Positions 12,401 through 24,500 of a stretch of 64,000 bases of DNA are shown piece by piece; the first letter of the stretch is position 1; each line of letters begins with the position of its first letter. A program made the translations under genes and the position numbers. The DNA comes from Branchiostoma floridae (lineage: Eukaryota; Chordata; Leptocardii; Amphioxiformes; Branchiostomatidae), in NCBI RefSeq assembly GCF_000003815.2, contig NC_049994.1, forward strand, positions 11,939,376 through 12,003,375, read 5' to 3'. The notes below the pieces were generated by a model, which was given only the letters and a program-made list of their open reading frames with translations, was not told the origin of the DNA and made no database searches.

Positions 12401-15400
12401 CATGCCCAGGCTATAAAAGTGATGAAAACTATGCTTAAAATGTTACTTAACTAGTAATGAAAACGATACTTAAAAACGTTACCAAACTAAGTACGAGTTT
12501 TTAAGCATACTAATACCCCGCAAAAGCTTTTTTTGTTTTGTTATTATTGGTAATTTTCTGTTTTGCTTCTACGTGTTTTACCGGCTTAGCTTATTCTTAG
12601 TAACTTCCAAGCTGTCTTAAAACCATGGATACAACAGTGGAGCATGTGGGAAAACTCAGGACTCGGCACAATTTATTTCCTGAGATCTTTCTGGGACCTT
12701 GTGTCACCTTTGACCCAACTTTATATCCGTGTCTCTGACGTGCCTAGCGCTCAAAGGCCAATTGAGGCACAGCGGACAAATCAGGACAAATGTGTACACT
12801 AACTGATTTAAATACCTCGGTTTTCACCCAGGTGAATCGATATACCAGTTTTGATATACCACTTTCATATCTACTTTCTAAGTAGACTTGGAAATAAAGA
12901 CACGATAAAGCAATAATAAGAGACAATTCAATATCGTAAACGTTCATTAAGAGACGCCAATCGTACAGAAATTAGAGCCTTTTCACGGTCTATGATAATC
13001 CCTTGAGAATTTCATACACGCCTGAAATGTATATACCATCCCAGTAAAATATTCCATTTGCGCCGGAACCACGATTTTAATTAGAATCAGGGCATTAGTT
13101 TCCCGTTACCGATAGTGGTAAATGTAATCATGGAGTAATAGTATAAACCGATTTCGCAGATGTGCACCGAGGAGGCTCGTGCTTAGAAGACTAAGTATAC
13201 TTTTATGGCTCCACTGAGCAAAACGTTTCCGCAGGAAGTGACCCGATCTTTACTATGTTAATATACAAACTAACGTGGGAGGGGTTATTACTTTGTTCTT
13301 TAAAGATACATTATTGTATGTTCTAGAAAAGTTAAACTGTAATTTCCAACACCTTACTTTGGTAGACAAACTAACGTTGGAGGGGTCATTGCTTTGTTCT
13401 TTAATGTCACATTAGAGTATGTTCTGGAAAAGTAAAAAAACTTTAATTTCCAACACGAAAATTGTTTTTCCCCAAATTTTCGACTGAACAGCTCCAGTCT
13501 TTGTCACCGAATGAACTATCCACCGCTTCTGTGACGTCAAGTTATGTAGATAGCACACGTGACTAGGTGTGCAGTGGATGCAGGGAGTCTGTAGCGCCCA
13601 CCGTCTCTGTTAAGGGATGGTGGTAAGGCTCTTTATTAGATGGCTTCTTGCATCCTTATGGCAAAGAAGTCTGACTCTGTGTCCAGAAACAATGGATCGT
13701 TCATTCCTTGACAAAGTTCAGTCGAAAATTTGGGTATGTCCAATTTTCTAATAATCACTTTTCCAGAATGTCTTCTACCAACACAGATCTACTTTCAAGT
13801 TATGAGTGCATGTTATATTTTTTACATGCAGATACAAAGCTTACTACTTGGCTGTTCTCCTTCTTGAGTTCATCGCCCCGGTCCTGATTATGTCGTTCTG
13901 CTACATCCGGATAGCACGGCGTATCTGGTGAGTCCAAGTAGTGATCGATGAAAGAGTAAACATTTTCTTAAACACGCCCTGATGTTATCAATTAGACAGA
14001 TTAGAATACAGCTTTTGAGTCATTTTTCTTGTAGGGCGAGGTCGTGTGGCCTAAACTACATAATGTTTAGTCCAGAAGCCAGTGGTCCTGGGTTCAAATC
14101 TTGTACCTTTGGGAATGACATTTTACACGTACGACCTTCCTCCACCCAAGTGTTAAGATTTGTACCTGACTTTGGTTAGGGAGGTACATGGAGGTGGTCG
14201 GAGAGTGTGGGCCGGTGCCTATACTGTGCCATATGAAGATAGTGTGTAACAGTTAACAACCAAATGCCCCTGAGGCCCTAAAATTGTCATGGGAATACCT
14301 TTACCTTCTTCTAGCACTCGCATGGCCTCAATCGTCCTTTTATTGTAAATAGAAATAAACTTTCTGTAGGTCTTCATTACATTTAAACATTATGATTTTG
14401 CCTTGGAATGTATTGATAATTTTCAATAGGTATCCCTGGCGAGATATCGTAAACTTTGACCTAGACCACAATACATTACGACTGTATGTGTGCACTCGAA
14501 ACTGTGAAATAGCTTGTACATTGTTTAAAAAAAAAGATGTCTCCACTATTATCCAAGGTACCGCACTGTTCCTGGCCAGCAGACTGAGTCTCAACAGGCG
14601 GCCATGTTGAAATCCAAGAAGAGGAACGTCCGACTGCTCATCGTCATTCTGGTAAGGACTTACAGTTATATCAGAATCAACCAATCACCATAGCACATCA
14701 AAGCAAATAATGATATTATTGAATGCTGTGGTTCTTGAGTTGTTTATGGCAAGCTAATTTTTGCGACATTATTCGACCGCTATAGCTATAATTTCATCAT
14801 CGCAATTATTTGATCACTCTCGGGCAAGCTTAGCTGTGAGCCACTCACGTCCCCCAAACGCTAAAACTTACGGAACGCATTTAGCAATATTACATTGATT
14901 TACAGCAATTTGTGAATATACAAAAAAAAAGATGGCTTATAAGTGGTCTTTATGATTCTGAATACTAGTATATCCGATTCGAAATTTGAAGAAAATTTCG
15001 AAAAAAAATAGACAGCGGGAATTCATAAATTTTTCTTTTAGTTATATTTGGCAATGGCGTCTTCGTAAGCATTATCTGAACATGGCATCACTTATCACAG
15101 GTGATGTTTGTGCTGTGCTGGGGACCATATTACGGCTATGCTGTGGTGAGAGACTTCTTCCCCCGTCTGCTGGCCAAATCACGACTCAACATCACCCTGC
15201 ACTACGTAGTGGAGGCGGTGGCCATGGGGAATAGGTATGTACGATGGGGTATTGACTTTGGATACACTTGTATATTCTTGTTGATAATGAATGCATTGAG
15301 TACAGATGTGAAAAAACGGCTTGAGTTTGTTGCAATCAAGTGTTTTATATATGCTTTGGTATAAGAGATCGATACCAGTTAACTGTTGTTAGTCCAAATT

Positions 15401-15914
15401 GACACAATGTCATGCATGCAATAAAGATTTGACGTTGGACATATTGTACAGTTTTTAAATCTCCTTACCTTACCTCACCTCTACTCCTTGACCTCCTATA
15501 GCAAGTAGCATAGCTCCTATAAGTCGTTGGTCACAGTGGCTGTTTTAGTTTTTAAATCTTAATTAAGTATGATATTTTCGTCTCTATCTATCAAAACATG
15601 TTCTCTTTGCCAGCTCCATTGACACCGTGGTGTACATCGCCATGAACGGCAACGTGAGGAAGTTCATGAAGAAGCTGCCGCACGACTGCTACACGTCCTA
15701 CATGCAGTGGAAGAGCCGCCGGGTCCAACCAGTCAGTGTCACGGTCGTGGGAGGCAGACGGCCCGTAGACAGACGCTCCTCGACCCGGTCCGACAACACC
15801 TTCCCTCCGTCTAACTACTCAAACTACAGAACCCGCGATGTGAAGGAAGTCTTCTGTATTGAAGACAAGGTGACCCATAGATCTAACACAGAGTATCCTT
15901 ACACTGGTGAATGA
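8980..15914 (+). CDS. Gene A: prokineticin-receptor-like class A GPCR (six coding exons, 411 aa)
   Basis: Exons 8980-9401, 12001-12189, 13832-13927, 14558-14651, 15101-15234 and 15614-15914 join in frame (1236 nt) with GT-AG introns throughout. The product has three N-glycosylation sequons (N3, N6, N23) and seven hydrophobic segments: TM1 about 40-65 with GN at 57-58, TM2 about 75-99 with LALSD ending at D85, TM3 about 114-140. C116 and C193 would form the conserved disulfide. DRY is 140-142, CWGP 273-276 in TM6, RDFFP 284-288, and DTVVY 315-319 replaces NPxxY. These motifs match my knowledge of vertebrate PROKR1/2 (about 385-393 aa), which couple mainly to Gq at the plasma membrane in response to prokineticin peptides. 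The cytoplasmic tail (about 325-411) is rich in R, S and T. The ATG at 8980 is the first in frame before TM1 and follows a possible splice acceptor at 8948-8949. No AATAAA is seen within about 1.3 kb after the stop. Ligand identity is inference; family assignment is strong. Confidence 0.93.
9402..12000 (+). other. Gene A intron 1
   Basis: GT-AG intron of 2.6 kb at the DR|Y position, phase 2, identical in gene B and, from memory, in vertebrate prokineticin receptors. Apart from the MITE at 11700-11946 and a weak tRNA-like stretch near 11318-11370 I see no feature. Confidence 0.85.
11700..11946. mobile_element. ACCGGTGCGGCAC-TIR MITE, copy 1
   Basis: Starts CTGGCACTTGGGACACCGG and ends in the inverted counterpart through GAGATACCACCTTAG. 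Member of a five-copy family in this window; ends 54 bp before gene A exon 2. Confidence 0.8.
12001..12189 (+). CDS. Gene A exon 2 (residues 141-203, ICL2, TM4, ECL2)
   Basis: Acceptor is CTCCCCAG ending at 12000; the first base completes the Arg of DRY. Contains TM4 and the FCG..WP loop with C193. Donor GTCAGT begins at 12190 (phase 2). Length is identical to gene B exon 2 (189 nt). Confidence 0.95.
13265..13486. repeat. Two-copy 111-bp tandem duplication in gene A intron 2
   Basis: ACAAACTAACGTGGGAGGGG (13265) and ACAAACTAACGTTGGAGGGG (13376) start two collinear copies that both run through TTTCCAACAC. Confidence 0.75.
13418..13799. mobile_element. Foldback element of the TGACGTCA family, copy 2
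   Basis: Arms include CAAATTTTCGACTGAAC (left) and GTTCAGTCGAAAATTTG (right); the right end is TTCTACCAACACAGAT. Contains GTGACGTCA and CACGTGACT. The element ends only 32 bp before gene A exon 3. Confidence 0.8.
13832..13927 (+). CDS. Gene A exon 3 (residues 204-235, TM5)
   Basis: Follows TTTTTTACATGCAG and encodes YKAYY then TM5 with SFCYIRIA. Ends ATC TG before donor GTGAGT at 13928 (phase 2, inside Trp236). Confidence 0.93.
14033..14290 (+). mobile_element. tRNA-derived SINE in gene A intron 3
   Basis: Has a tRNA-like head with B-box-like GGGTTCAAATC at about 14090, then the shared body (GGGAATGACATTTTACACG, CACCCAAGTGTTAAGA, TACCTGACTTTGGTTAGGGA) also seen at 19551-19790. It is not a functional tRNA: no cloverleaf with an anticodon arm is evident. 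Confidence 0.65.
14558..14651 (+). CDS. Gene A exon 4 (residues 236-267, ICL3 and start of TM6)
   Basis: Acceptor is TATTATCCAAG ending at 14557; the first G completes Trp236, giving W-YRTVPGQQT, which aligns with the W-FKAVPG segment known in vertebrate prokineticin receptors. Ends after LLIVIL at donor GTAAGG (14652), phase 0. Confidence 0.92.
15101..15234 (+). CDS. Gene A exon 5 (residues 268-311, TM6, ECL3, start of TM7)
   Basis: Acceptor is CTTATCACAG ending at 15100. Encodes VMFVLCWGP, RDFFP and YVVEAVAMGN. Donor GTATGT starts at 15235 (phase 2). Confidence 0.94.
15614..15914 (+). CDS. Gene A exon 6 (residues 312-411, TM7 end and C tail)
   Basis: Acceptor is CTTTGCCAG ending at 15613. 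Encodes SSIDTVVYIAMN, then a basic cytoplasmic tail with C337 as a possible palmitoylation site and a Ser/Thr/Arg-rich stretch. Stop TGA at 15912-15914. Confidence 0.94.
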
Positions 15915-18900
15915 AAGATTGTTACATTCTACCACAGTTTATTGTCACATTCATCGTAGTTTGTCGTACGATTGTGATGCTGTAGGACTTGAATGTAATG
16001 AATGTCCCTATAGGATTCTCCTCAGTTTGGGGTCATGCAATGATCGTGCGACGATCGCACGACGTATACGACTGGCGCGGGATACTTACCGACAGCATGG
16101 GGAACCATTGTCGCCATGTAAATCCTGACGTTTGGTTCTAGTTTCAAACTTACTGTACAATATAGAATGTATCACTAAAATCAAAAGAAGATCAGGATGC
16201 TCGACTATCTAGACAAGAGAAGATCAAAAACATTCCATTTAAGATAATAACATTGCTGATAAGAAGGTGATACCATTGAAAACAAGGAATAGTTAACAAT
16301 ATGTGCAATATATATGGTCTGTTTGAAATGTACTATTTATGTAAAACGTATAGACATGATCGTGTAGTTTCGTGGTTTACACTCACCTTAAATATGTCAC
16401 ATAGTAAGTATAAACTGTATGTTGTCAATTATAAATATATATACGTCGCACATAAACATGTACATAGAGACACATACACGCACGAGCAAGTATATACATA
16501 CATATATTTATCTTTCAATATGTATATATACATTATCTATATAACTACCTACCTATCTATTTATCTAATTACACTGGAGTTGATTGAAGTTTTCTAGTTT
16601 CTACCTAATTTATGTTGTGAGCTATAATGAGCACATGTGTATTTGTTTCTATGTTATTCTAATGCATTGTGCACCACCATATATGGAGATAAAGCACTAT
16701 TGAAAACCGGAGTATTGCACGGACTTTCATGTCAACTGTCATTGCATAACGTCGTTGTGCTTTGTCGATGATATCAATGTGCACCAAGTAATATATCATT
16801 ACCGTCATTGTGACGGTCCTCTGTGAATATGTATCATACATTAGTAATATATCAGGACATACATATTATACAGATGGAAGTGCATATTCTAAAACTTGTG
16901 CGTGTCTCTTGTACTGTACTGTACGAACAATCGCTCAATACTTTAACCAAACGTATGTTTATGCACATGCTGCAGTAGTATAGTATTTCTAGTTGTCTTA
17001 AAAGTCTTGACGGTTGTTTATGTTTACCTCTGGGCTCTAGGCCAGACACCCAGTAGTCAAGCCCTATAACCCCACGAAATAAGGACTATAGATCATGTAT
17101 ATTTTCTGTACACGACCGAGATGTGTTTATAGAGGTTAGATCTTACAAATACAGCTGATTGTAATTTGTGCTATTATTGAATGCCTCCTATATAGTCGAT
17201 CATGTAACAAAAGATTTTGTTTTTCAGGGTATTCAAAGTTAAAAGTGTCACTTCGATGGTTACAAACGATATAGCACAGTGCAATTCATAAAGACGATTC
17301 AAGTAACCAACAAAACCGAACAATCCAGAGTCAAAGCACAAGGTACCAGTAACTCCACTGCACTTGCGATTATATCTATTAAGAGGTTGACCATACTAGG
17401 ATGACAAATGTCTGCCCCGACTAGACGGGGGATGTCACAAACTGACTGCAGTTTGATCCACTATACGTTATACATGCGATGGAGTCATTGTATAGTTAAA
17501 AATGTGAACAAGTCCTATTCCATGTGTTGGGAATTGCAGTTGAAATATCTTTCTTCATAAAAAGTTTTGCCGACACATAGTAACTTTTAATTCATATGCG
17601 TTTGATGATATTCAACATAATTGGGATGAAACTCACGTCCGTAACCTAACGTAACCTGGCGGCTGGTAATCAACTGTAACAACAAGCTTTCTTTATGTAG
17701 GACTCAACCACGTCATCAGATTAGCTTGGTGACAACAACATTTAAATGGTCCCTTCATAACGTCTGTACTAGCGACGGGTTATAATTAACCATGACGTGA
17801 AGCATGTATTCAAACAACACATCTTATGTCACAGCTGCTTCCTCAGTGTACCATGGGGACGAGAAGACTTAATCAGCTCCCTCTTAACAATGATTTTTAT
17901 TGTAATAGATGTGAAACATGCTTTTTCTATATGCATTTGGTGTTTTCCCGGTCTTACTATAATCCTGTGTGTTAACCGGAGAAGTCTTCTAACTGGATAG
18001 AAAAACCCATGCAGACGTATGTAATTTAAAAGGATGTTCTTGTTCTAAACTTCCTTGGTTTACTACGAAAACAGAGTCCAATGGAAAGGCAGGCGAAGCG
18101 CACATGCCTTAAGCCATTAGTCTGCAAAAAGACAGGCCTACACAAGGGGAATAACAAGGTATTAAGATAAGATAAAGACATATTGCGTTTTGGTAATATA
18201 GATACCTACCATACATGGTTTGATGCATTTATTCATATGGGACTGTCAACAACCTTCGTAACAACGTCTGCAACCCAATCAATACAAATATTCAAGTCAG
18301 CAAGTAATTGTTCGACACACGTATACACACTCAAAGACAGGCACAGGTGAAACCCTAGCCCCTGAGTGACACAGGAAAAGAACTTTGGAAAGCGAGAGGC
18401 TACGTGTGAAGGCTTCAAAATGTCATTCACCTTCCCTTGCCAACAAACCCTTTCCTCAGAAGAGTCGTGTTCCAGCTGCCATTTGCGGAGGAATCGATTT
18501 TCCGTCGACCTGTGGCGATGATGGGACTGGTAATTGTGTGGAGAAGGTTCTGACCAGTCTCCGCTTCAACCGTAGATCACCAAGAGACCGGTAAATTCGA
18601 TATCCACACAAGTGACCGATCGCTCCGGCCCCTAACGCATGTTATTGTCAATCCAGGGGAGATGCTTAGATTGTTTAAGTATTCCCTTGCCGGGAGGGTA
18701 GAAGTCAACTGAAGACGGACGCTGTCACAAGTATCGGAGGCTTTGTTAAATATGTTGGGGGGGGGGATGTGGACAGCAGAGCCGCTACACCTCTGACGCC
18801 AAGAGAAGAAGACACGGTACAGGTTAGATTGCATGATAACATAAATCATTGCACGTACTTACTGGGACGTACCTTTATTTGCTTTCGACATTGGATCGAT

Positions 18901-19550
18901 GACGTCAAGTTGGCACGTTGACAATCTGACACCATTAAGTATATTCACAATGTGTATCTGAACCACACCATTTCAAAAATACCCTACATATCTTGTTGTA
19001 AATGAAACAATTATGATAAATCTATCTACACTGATTTGCAAGAAATCAGGAGAAATACTCCGGCTTTGGCAGATCAGTTGTAGCAATCTACCGAAATCTT
19101 TGTTGTTTGGCATGGTCATTTCTTTGCAAAACAACAAGTTCTGGGCCAATAGCGTCAAATTGAAGGAAATTGCTTGAAAATGTTCCCCATTAAGAAGCGG
19201 CACTATTGCCAGAAATCCACCCATCGTGCCGGAACTTGTAGCCTATTGGGGAATCTTGCAACACGTTTTACTTCAAGTAGCAAGCGATCGGGGGATTAGT
19301 ATGTTGCTGAGAACTCTTTACACTTCCACTGAACTTTCATACTTTTTAACAGAGTTAATCTGTTTGTAACGCATGTTGGGGTTGGCTCTACTGGGAAACA
19401 TCAACCTGTTAGTGTCGCACTGAGACTTCCTAATGTTGTTAGCCACAGTGCTTTGAGTTCAAGGGCATACCGTACGTTTACATCATCGATTAATTACTGG
19501 AACTGCGCCTTTGTATACGGAACAAATCATTGAGTCATTTGTGACGTCGT
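15915..19550. other. 3' flank of gene A, no gene seen
   Basis: After the stop the sequence turns AT-rich, with TATA-type low complexity at 16430-16570. No AATAAA was found up to about 17.25 kb. A G-run (nine G) lies near 18757. Open frames here are short and show no family resemblance. Confidence 0.5.
16044..16062 (+). other. Perfect short hairpin in gene A 3' UTR
   Basis: TCGTGCGA, a 3-nt CGA loop, then TCGCACGA, 130 nt after the stop codon. CG-rich in an AT-rich setting. Function unknown. Confidence 0.5.
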
Positions 19551-19790
19551 GTGTGGTGTAACTGGTAGAGCGTTCGGCTCGGAATCTAGAGGTTCTGAGT
19601 TGAATATCCTACGTTGTATGTGCCCTTGGGAAAGGCACTTTACACGACCATCTTCACTTCACCCAGGTGTAAAAATGGGTACCTGACTTGTGTTGGGGAG
19701 GTAAAGGACTTTACCTTTTGTCTGTATGTGACACTGTACATATAAGTTACTAAACGTGAGTGCAATGCCACATTGTCCTCATCTGTCCAA
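19551..19790 (+). mobile_element. tRNA-derived SINE
   Basis: A-box-like GGTGTAACTGGTAGAGCG and B-box-like GGTTCTGAGTTGAAT, then TGGGAAAGGCACTTTACACG and CACCCAGGTGTAAAAATGGG. Same family as 14033-14290. Confidence 0.7.
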
Positions 19791-20169
19791 AAGCAAAATG
19801 GAAATCATAGAGCATGGAAACGTGAGAAAGTGTCAATGTTTTGATGTTGTCTTAGTAATCTCTTCTTTGCCTTTGCCAGGAATCATCTCTTCGGTAGACT
19901 AACAACGCTTTCCTTATACTAGCGGAATTTAAGTGAAATGCAGGATGGCGTTTCTTCTTCCTGGGGCAAATCAAATAATAGGTGGTGACGTCTACATGTA
20001 CAGCACGGATTTTACAACCAGGTTTGGAAAATAAACACTGTAAGGTAATAGTAAGAATGACAGTGTTTCTTTTGCAACTATTAAGGATACTTTTTGTAAA
20101 TAACAGTTTTTGCGTTTTGTCGACTAATATCATTGTTGACGCTATAATTATGCTCCAAAAGAAGTTACT

Positions 20170-20225
20170 CGAGCAACTGGACATAATTTTGAGAACGGTC
20201 AGATTTTTCAGATAGCATCCACTGT
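20170..20225 (+). repeat. Dispersed repeat fragment (AACTGGACAT...AACGGTCAG type)
   Basis: CAACTGGACATAATTTTGAG followed by AACGGTCAGA and CAGATAGCATCCACTGTC. Related pieces occur at 38524-38595, 40355-40445 and, inverted, 41245-41345, suggesting the end of an unidentified retroelement. Confidence 0.5.
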
Positions 20226-20332
20226 CTTTCGTCATTGACACATGTCACTTGGCACATGGTGTATCTAATTACCTGGATGTCCGATCTTCATCGACGACAC
20301 CATCATTATTTCATCTCACTTATTCTATTCAT

Positions 20333-21669
20333 TACCTTTGCCAGAATGGCTAAGGTTATGTTTTGGGCTTGTGAGTCTGTGTGTGTGTCTGTGTGTGTGT
20401 CTGTTAACAGCATAACTCAAGAAGTCTTGGATGAATCCCGATAATATTTGGTAGGTGGGTAGGGGTCGGGAAAACAAAGGTCAAGTTCGATAATGGGCCC
20501 CCTAGCGGCTTGCTAAGGTACTGCAGCAGAACCTCAATTTTTGATATCTCCTGTTCTGGACATGCTGTGATCATGATTTTTGAGTGGTAGATAGCCCTCG
20601 AGGCAGAGAGTAAGTGCTGTGAGTTTGGGCCCCCTAGCGGCTTTTTTGGAACTGCAGGCGCCGGTTTCCTTTCAAACTTTGGACGAGAATAACTCTACAG
20701 CGTGTTGACGGATCGTCATGATTTTTGGTATGTAGATAGAATGAGTGATGACTTACATAATGGTATACTAATTATGCAAATCAACAGCTAATTTGCATAA
20801 TTAATGAGGAAAATTTATAAATCCACTGCATTCCATGATAGGACTTTCAAACTTGTCACATATGTAGCTGGGAAGGAGAGAAATGTCGATAGATATCAAT
20901 TATGCAAATGATGGCCTCATTTGCATAATTAATGAGAACATATGAAGATGTTGACGGATCATCATGTTTTTTGGTATGTAGGTAGCGTAAGTGAAGACAA
21001 ACATAATGAGATACCAATTATGCAAATCAACAGCTAATTTGCATAATTAATGAGGATATTTTATAAATTCACTACGTTCCATGATTGGACTTTAAAACTT
21101 GTCACATATGTAGCTGAGAAAGAGAGAAATGTCAATACATATTTATCATGCAAATGATGATCTCATTTGCATAATTAATGAGAAAATGTGAAAACGTGTT
21201 GACGGATCGTCATGATTTTTGGCATGTAGATAGCCTAAGTGAAGACTTATATAATGTGATACTTATTATGCAAATTAACAACTAATTTGCATAATTGATG
21301 AGGAAAAGTTTATAAATCCACTGCATTCCATTATAGTACTTTCATCAAAGTTGTCACATATGTAACTGAGAAAGAGGGAAGAGAGTAAGGGGTGTATTTA
21401 AAGACTTTGAAAGAGAATAGGTCAAGAATGGATCAAAGGATCATCATGATTTTTGGTATGCTGATAGCTTAAGTTATGCTTGATACAATTTGATATCAAT
21501 TAATTGTAACTTGGGATCTAATTTGCATAATCAATGCCGAAATTTTATAAACCAACTCCAAGCATATAATTATGATGAAAATGAAATGAGTAACGCATTT
21601 GTCTACAGACATCATTCTACATAACAAACCTGGTTTATTTGGCAAAGGTATGTGTTCGTGGAACTCTAG
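20333..21669 (+). mobile_element. 1.34-kb non-autonomous element, copy 1
   Basis: Begins TACCTTTGCCAGAATGGC and ends near GGCAAAGGTA plus about 19 bp, giving a 10-bp terminal inverted repeat. It carries a GTGTGTGTCT run, and its 3' half is built of ~245-bp units (GTTGACGGATC at 20704, 20949, 21197 and a weaker unit near 21428), each with TTTGCATAATTAATGAG inverted-repeat blocks. Nearly identical to 31111-32449. No ORF of note. Confidence 0.85.
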
Positions 21670-24335
21670 TTGACTATGGCATTGGTAAACATCGGTTAGT
21701 GAAAACTACATAGCAAGAATATTGGATTTAGATGAACATATGCTAGTTGCAGTTGATATGCATGTCACTAGGAGGCACCCATGCCAAGTTTGAACTACAA
21801 ACCGATCTAAGAGAGGAAGTGGCATCAAAGTAGTCAAGGCCACGGAGGCAGTAAGGACTAGCATTTCTGTTATTCAAAATATTCTGTTCTTTGCTATTTT
21901 CTAGGTCAACATAGCATGGGGCACAGACGCAAAGTATGACGTTGGTCCACATGGTCTTTAATTAGCGGCGTTGTAGGATGAAATCAATATTTACAGAATA
22001 AATTGGAACATTTTTCACAAGAATTCGGATTTAAAAGCTCTTGATTGCCACGTTTTGTGCTACGGCTGGTAATGAACACGTCGATCTAAAGCTAACCCCC
22101 ACCGTTATGAACTCCCCAGGGACTGCAAAGTGACCATTAACGAGCATTTGGAACACCCAAACACTCTTTATGTATTATTGCTCCCCAGGGCGCAGTAATC
22201 TTTCCTTCCCTTAGTGGGTGTTATATCCATATGGAACTACATCCGCCACGCATCAACACCACGGTATAGCCTCATTACCCACATGGATGCGGATATGCAG
22301 GCGCTCAAGGTTAATACTCAAGGTTTAAGACAACTCATGGAAAAATATTTCTTGTATGTATTTTTTTACCAAGTAGGGGAACATATATTGTTTTTGCTAA
22401 CCAGTACGTTCTTTTTTTCTTTATTTTTTTTGTCAGCAGACAATCAGAGCTGTTTATCGTGATATGAACATTTTCACTGGTTTGCGATAGTAAAACCTGT
22501 TGTTGTTGTTGCTTTCTCTCACAATACTACAAGGCGAGCCTAATGGTACAGAATAATAATGTTAATGACAAGGTCCAAAAGCCAAACATATGTAGTTTTT
22601 ACTTGCGCACAATACTACAGGGCATAATGTTTTGTGCGGTTGGTTTGACTATATACGGGTAAACATTCTGCATTTTTGCGAAAATGGTGTCTCTCTATAC
22701 TTGATGACCTTTTCTATTATGTTTTGCCCACATAGGATAGATGAAGAAGTATGTTTAACTATTCCATGAAAGACTTAAAGTAAAACGCCATTTCTTGTTT
22801 TGTTGTCAGTGAATAATCGAAGATATACCTAAGGCGATGCTACCGCTTAATCGATCATTTACCATGCTACCACAAAATCTATAGTTTACAAGTGAACGGA
22901 TTCATACATTTCTTGTTGTACAAAGTTATCTGTGCATGCCATTATGTATACAAATAAATCATATTTTGATAAATGTTTGGATCGTGAACCCACATTCAGA
23001 GCACTGATATCAGAATTACGTATGTCACTGTATAACGACAAGTTGGCGCCGACATACGTCTGTGCAATTATCAACACGAATGACAAGCTATTTTGGAACT
23101 ATTATGTTCCATTTGACGGTGACTCTTTGAACTTCCTATCCATCAAAGGGAGGAATCAAACTGCATATCGCCTTATTAGACCACGATATCTACAGTCGGT
23201 CGAACCCGCATCTTTGGACTTGTCTTATTGGCTTGTTAAGAAGTTTGTGTGCAAAATCTTTGTATCAAGAAACATGGTTGTTAAAAATCGTTCTGACATT
23301 GGTTGAACTTAACGTTATTTGTGGTCATATTTTGCTACTTACCAATAACAAATACGTCTCCTTTAGATACTATCTTTATCGTATTGGGCAAAATCTTTAC
23401 CTTTGTGTCAAGGCGATTTATAAGTTTCCATTTTCAGTCTTTTAAAAGGACGGAGTATCTTTATAGCATCTCGGAGGGACAAACTTGACAAGCCTCGGGG
23501 TAAGAGGGAACATTACGTTGGGTTTGTGTAATCACTTTTCTGTAATCGATATCAGTTTGTTATTCGTCCAAGAGTTATTGATTGCTTGCATCTATAATGG
23601 CATTTAGACACGCGTTGTAATTCATTCATTCATTATAACTGAACTGTCTTCTTGAATGTATCTTTGTGTTATCAGCAATTTGTCTTATTTTCTTGATTAA
23701 GGCAATGTTTATTCGAATATAAAGATAACATTCTCTAGGAATCTCAAACCTGATGCGCTCGTGTAAAAAAAAGTTTTGCAAAACAAGTTTCCGTCATTAT
23801 AGAATCTAAGCGGCCCGTAGGACTGAGCACATGACTTAATGCACAGACTATTGTATAGTTATGGAAAAAATAGACCATCCATTATTGCTTCTTCGCATCT
23901 TTTGGAATTGTCTTTTTATACAACGTATGACATATGTTTATTAGCTGGTAAACATATGCGATTTTTTTGCAACTGTTTGTACGATTGACGATTCCCCAAA
24001 AATGAAGCTGGCAAAGAATACGTTTATGCGATGATTATTACGACGTCATGCTATTTTACAGCAATTATATATATTTTGAATGTGTCTCTGCCTGCACATG
24101 CCATCTATCAACGAGATGATTAAGTCCTAATTGCCACCAGTATGTCAGCATGACTTCTACAAGTTCGCCATTCCTACATATCAATAGATTCAGATTTATC
24201 GTCTTAGCTTGTAAAGAAGTTTGAATGTAGAAGAAAGTTAGGAAAGTAACTCATTAGAGCTCACATCATGATGTTTTAAGTGCATTTTGAGAACATTTTG
24301 ACAAATGATCTTCAAAGTGCGTGCGGTTCTCAAAA
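21670..24335. other. Gene-free stretch
   Basis: AT-rich with poly-T runs (22400-22435) and a TTG run near 22500. A 124-codon open frame at 22932-23306 resembles no family I know. Nothing else supported. Confidence 0.4.
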
Positions 24336-24339
24336 CTTT

Positions 24340-24500
24340 CCCAGTAATGAGACTTACCCATTTTTTTACTGTACGACGCTAACTTTTGTCGAAGAATGAA
24401 CCCGCTGCTGACGTCACTGTATCCAAAGATTGCGAACACGTGACTCAGTGAGTGGTGGATCAAATGCAGCAGATAAACCTGTAGATAAACCTCCGCCCAC
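24340..24500. mobile_element. Fragment of the TGACGTCA foldback family, copy 3
   Basis: Retains GAATGAAC, TGACGTCAC, CACGTGACTCAGTGAG and GTGGATCA in the family order, but no complete inverted-repeat partner. Confidence 0.6.

Noticed and set aside
14392-14557. Alternative acceptor at CAATAG (14420) for gene A exon 4
   Set aside because: It would insert many residues before the conserved W-x-x-VPG segment and then reach a stop; the acceptor at 14557 restores the family sequence exactly.
22932-23306. 124-codon frame, one of the longest outside the receptors
   Set aside because: AT-rich, no domain, no splice context and overlapped by equally long frames on both strands.
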